Source: Osmia lignaria lignaria
Taxonomy: Eukaryota; Arthropoda; Insecta; Hymenoptera; Megachilidae
Reading direction: 5' to 3'
Assembly: GCF_051020975.1 (NCBI RefSeq)
Contig: NW_027478159.1
Span: forward strand, 18,058,501 to 18,122,500
DNA length: 64,000 bases
Shown here: one piece after another, positions 63,958 through 64,000 of the stretch
How positions within the stretch are numbered: position 1 is the first letter of the stretch
Layout of the letters: every line of letters starts with the position of its first letter
Notes under the pieces: generated by a model
Seen by the model: the letters and a program-made list of their open reading frames with translations, nothing else
Database searches by the model: none
Told to the model about the DNA's origin: nothing
Position numbers and translations under genes: made by a program

Positions 63958-64000
63958 TCAGAAGCGTAGTTTTCGAGATATATCGAGATATTTAAAAGTT
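63958..64000. repeat. Partial satellite unit at right edge
   Basis: These are the first 43 bp of a class B unit (TCAGAAGCG, then the doubled TCGAGATAT element), cut by the window edge. The array continues to the right. Confidence 0.95.

Larger units (their letters stand above)
1..64000. repeat. Satellite array, 322-bp unit, about 199 tandem copies
   Basis: The same sequence recurs every 322 bp from the first to the last base, always in one orientation. With the unit start placed at the TCAG following the T-run, 198 complete units run from 222 to 63957. Ten units are short: five by 1 bp and five by 3 bp. These 20 missing bases account exactly for the difference between 198 x 322 and the observed span, so no net insertion exists. 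No transposon, inversion or unique spacer interrupts the array. Such long, homogeneous arrays are typical of eukaryotic centromeric or pericentromeric heterochromatin. The chromosomal position is inference. 322 bp is close to the DNA length of two nucleosomes, common for satellites. The family is not one I can name. Confidence 0.98.

Noticed and set aside
1..64000. CRISPR array or bacterial repeat system
   Set aside because: There are no spacers: the entire 322-bp period is repeated, with no unique sequence between repeats and no cas-like genes.
1..64000. rRNA, 5S, tRNA or snRNA tandem genes
   Set aside because: No A/B box pair, no tRNA cloverleaf, and nothing resembling conserved 5S or large rRNA sequence was recognised in the unit on either strand.
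1..64000. Embedded transposable element or retroviral remnant
   Set aside because: The unit count closes exactly with 20 deleted bases, which leaves no room for an inserted element. No terminal repeats or reverse transcriptase-like frames are seen.
1..64000. Telomeric or simple-sequence repeat
   Set aside because: No short telomere-type motif is repeated. The only simple-sequence part is the 26-bp purine tract within each unit.

Overview
The whole 64 kb is one uninterrupted block of tandem satellite DNA. I find no gene, RNA gene, transposon, CRISPR array or unique sequence. The unit is 322 bp. Taking the conserved TCAG that follows a T-run as the unit start, the window holds 221 bp of a partial unit, 198 complete units (222-63957) and 43 bp of a last partial unit, all in the same orientation. 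188 of the 198 units are exactly 322 bp. Five have a single-base deletion and five have a 3-bp deletion, and this accounting closes exactly with no insertions. An array of this kind indicates a eukaryotic nuclear genome, probably centromeric or pericentromeric heterochromatin. The AT-rich wording with repeated GAGATA/TATCTC cores reminds me of arthropod satellites, but that is only a weak impression. I cannot name the species or the satellite family.

Each unit carries, in order: a pair of adjacent 10-bp elements of the type TCGAGATATT (unit positions 16-35); a GAGATA-rich middle; a GAA/CAA purine tract (151-176); two inverted copies of the 10-bp element (about 175-184 and 225-234); a T-run; and an AT-rich tail. 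Two linked haplotype classes (A and B) differ in the tail, in the first 35 bases and often in the middle. Many units are A/B mosaics.

I divide the window into five regions by shared rare variants. Region 1 (222-7302, 22 units) is mixed, with three 321-bp units. Region 2 (7303-20825, 42 units) is built from a 7-unit higher-order repeat with a nested 5-unit duplication. Region 3 (20826-29197, 26 units) holds a 12-unit duplication (3,864-bp offset) in which every marker I compared was the same. Region 4 (29198-51725, 70 units) is marked by a 3'-half variant with CAGTTCCTTTGAGCTG and has 8-, 7-, 6- and 12-unit repeats, the last two anchored by 319-bp units. Region 5 (51726-63957, 38 units) contains a stretch of strict B-A alternation and a reshuffled four-unit block.

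There are no genes working together here. What the window records is the mechanics of array evolution: unequal exchange in whole-unit steps, chimaeric units at exchange points, slippage in the purine tract, and old unit types scattered over more than 50 kb. A 74-codon frame on the minus strand recurs in nearly every unit, but it begins with TTG, usually has no ATG, and is broken in several units. I treat it as a by-product of repeat homogeneity.
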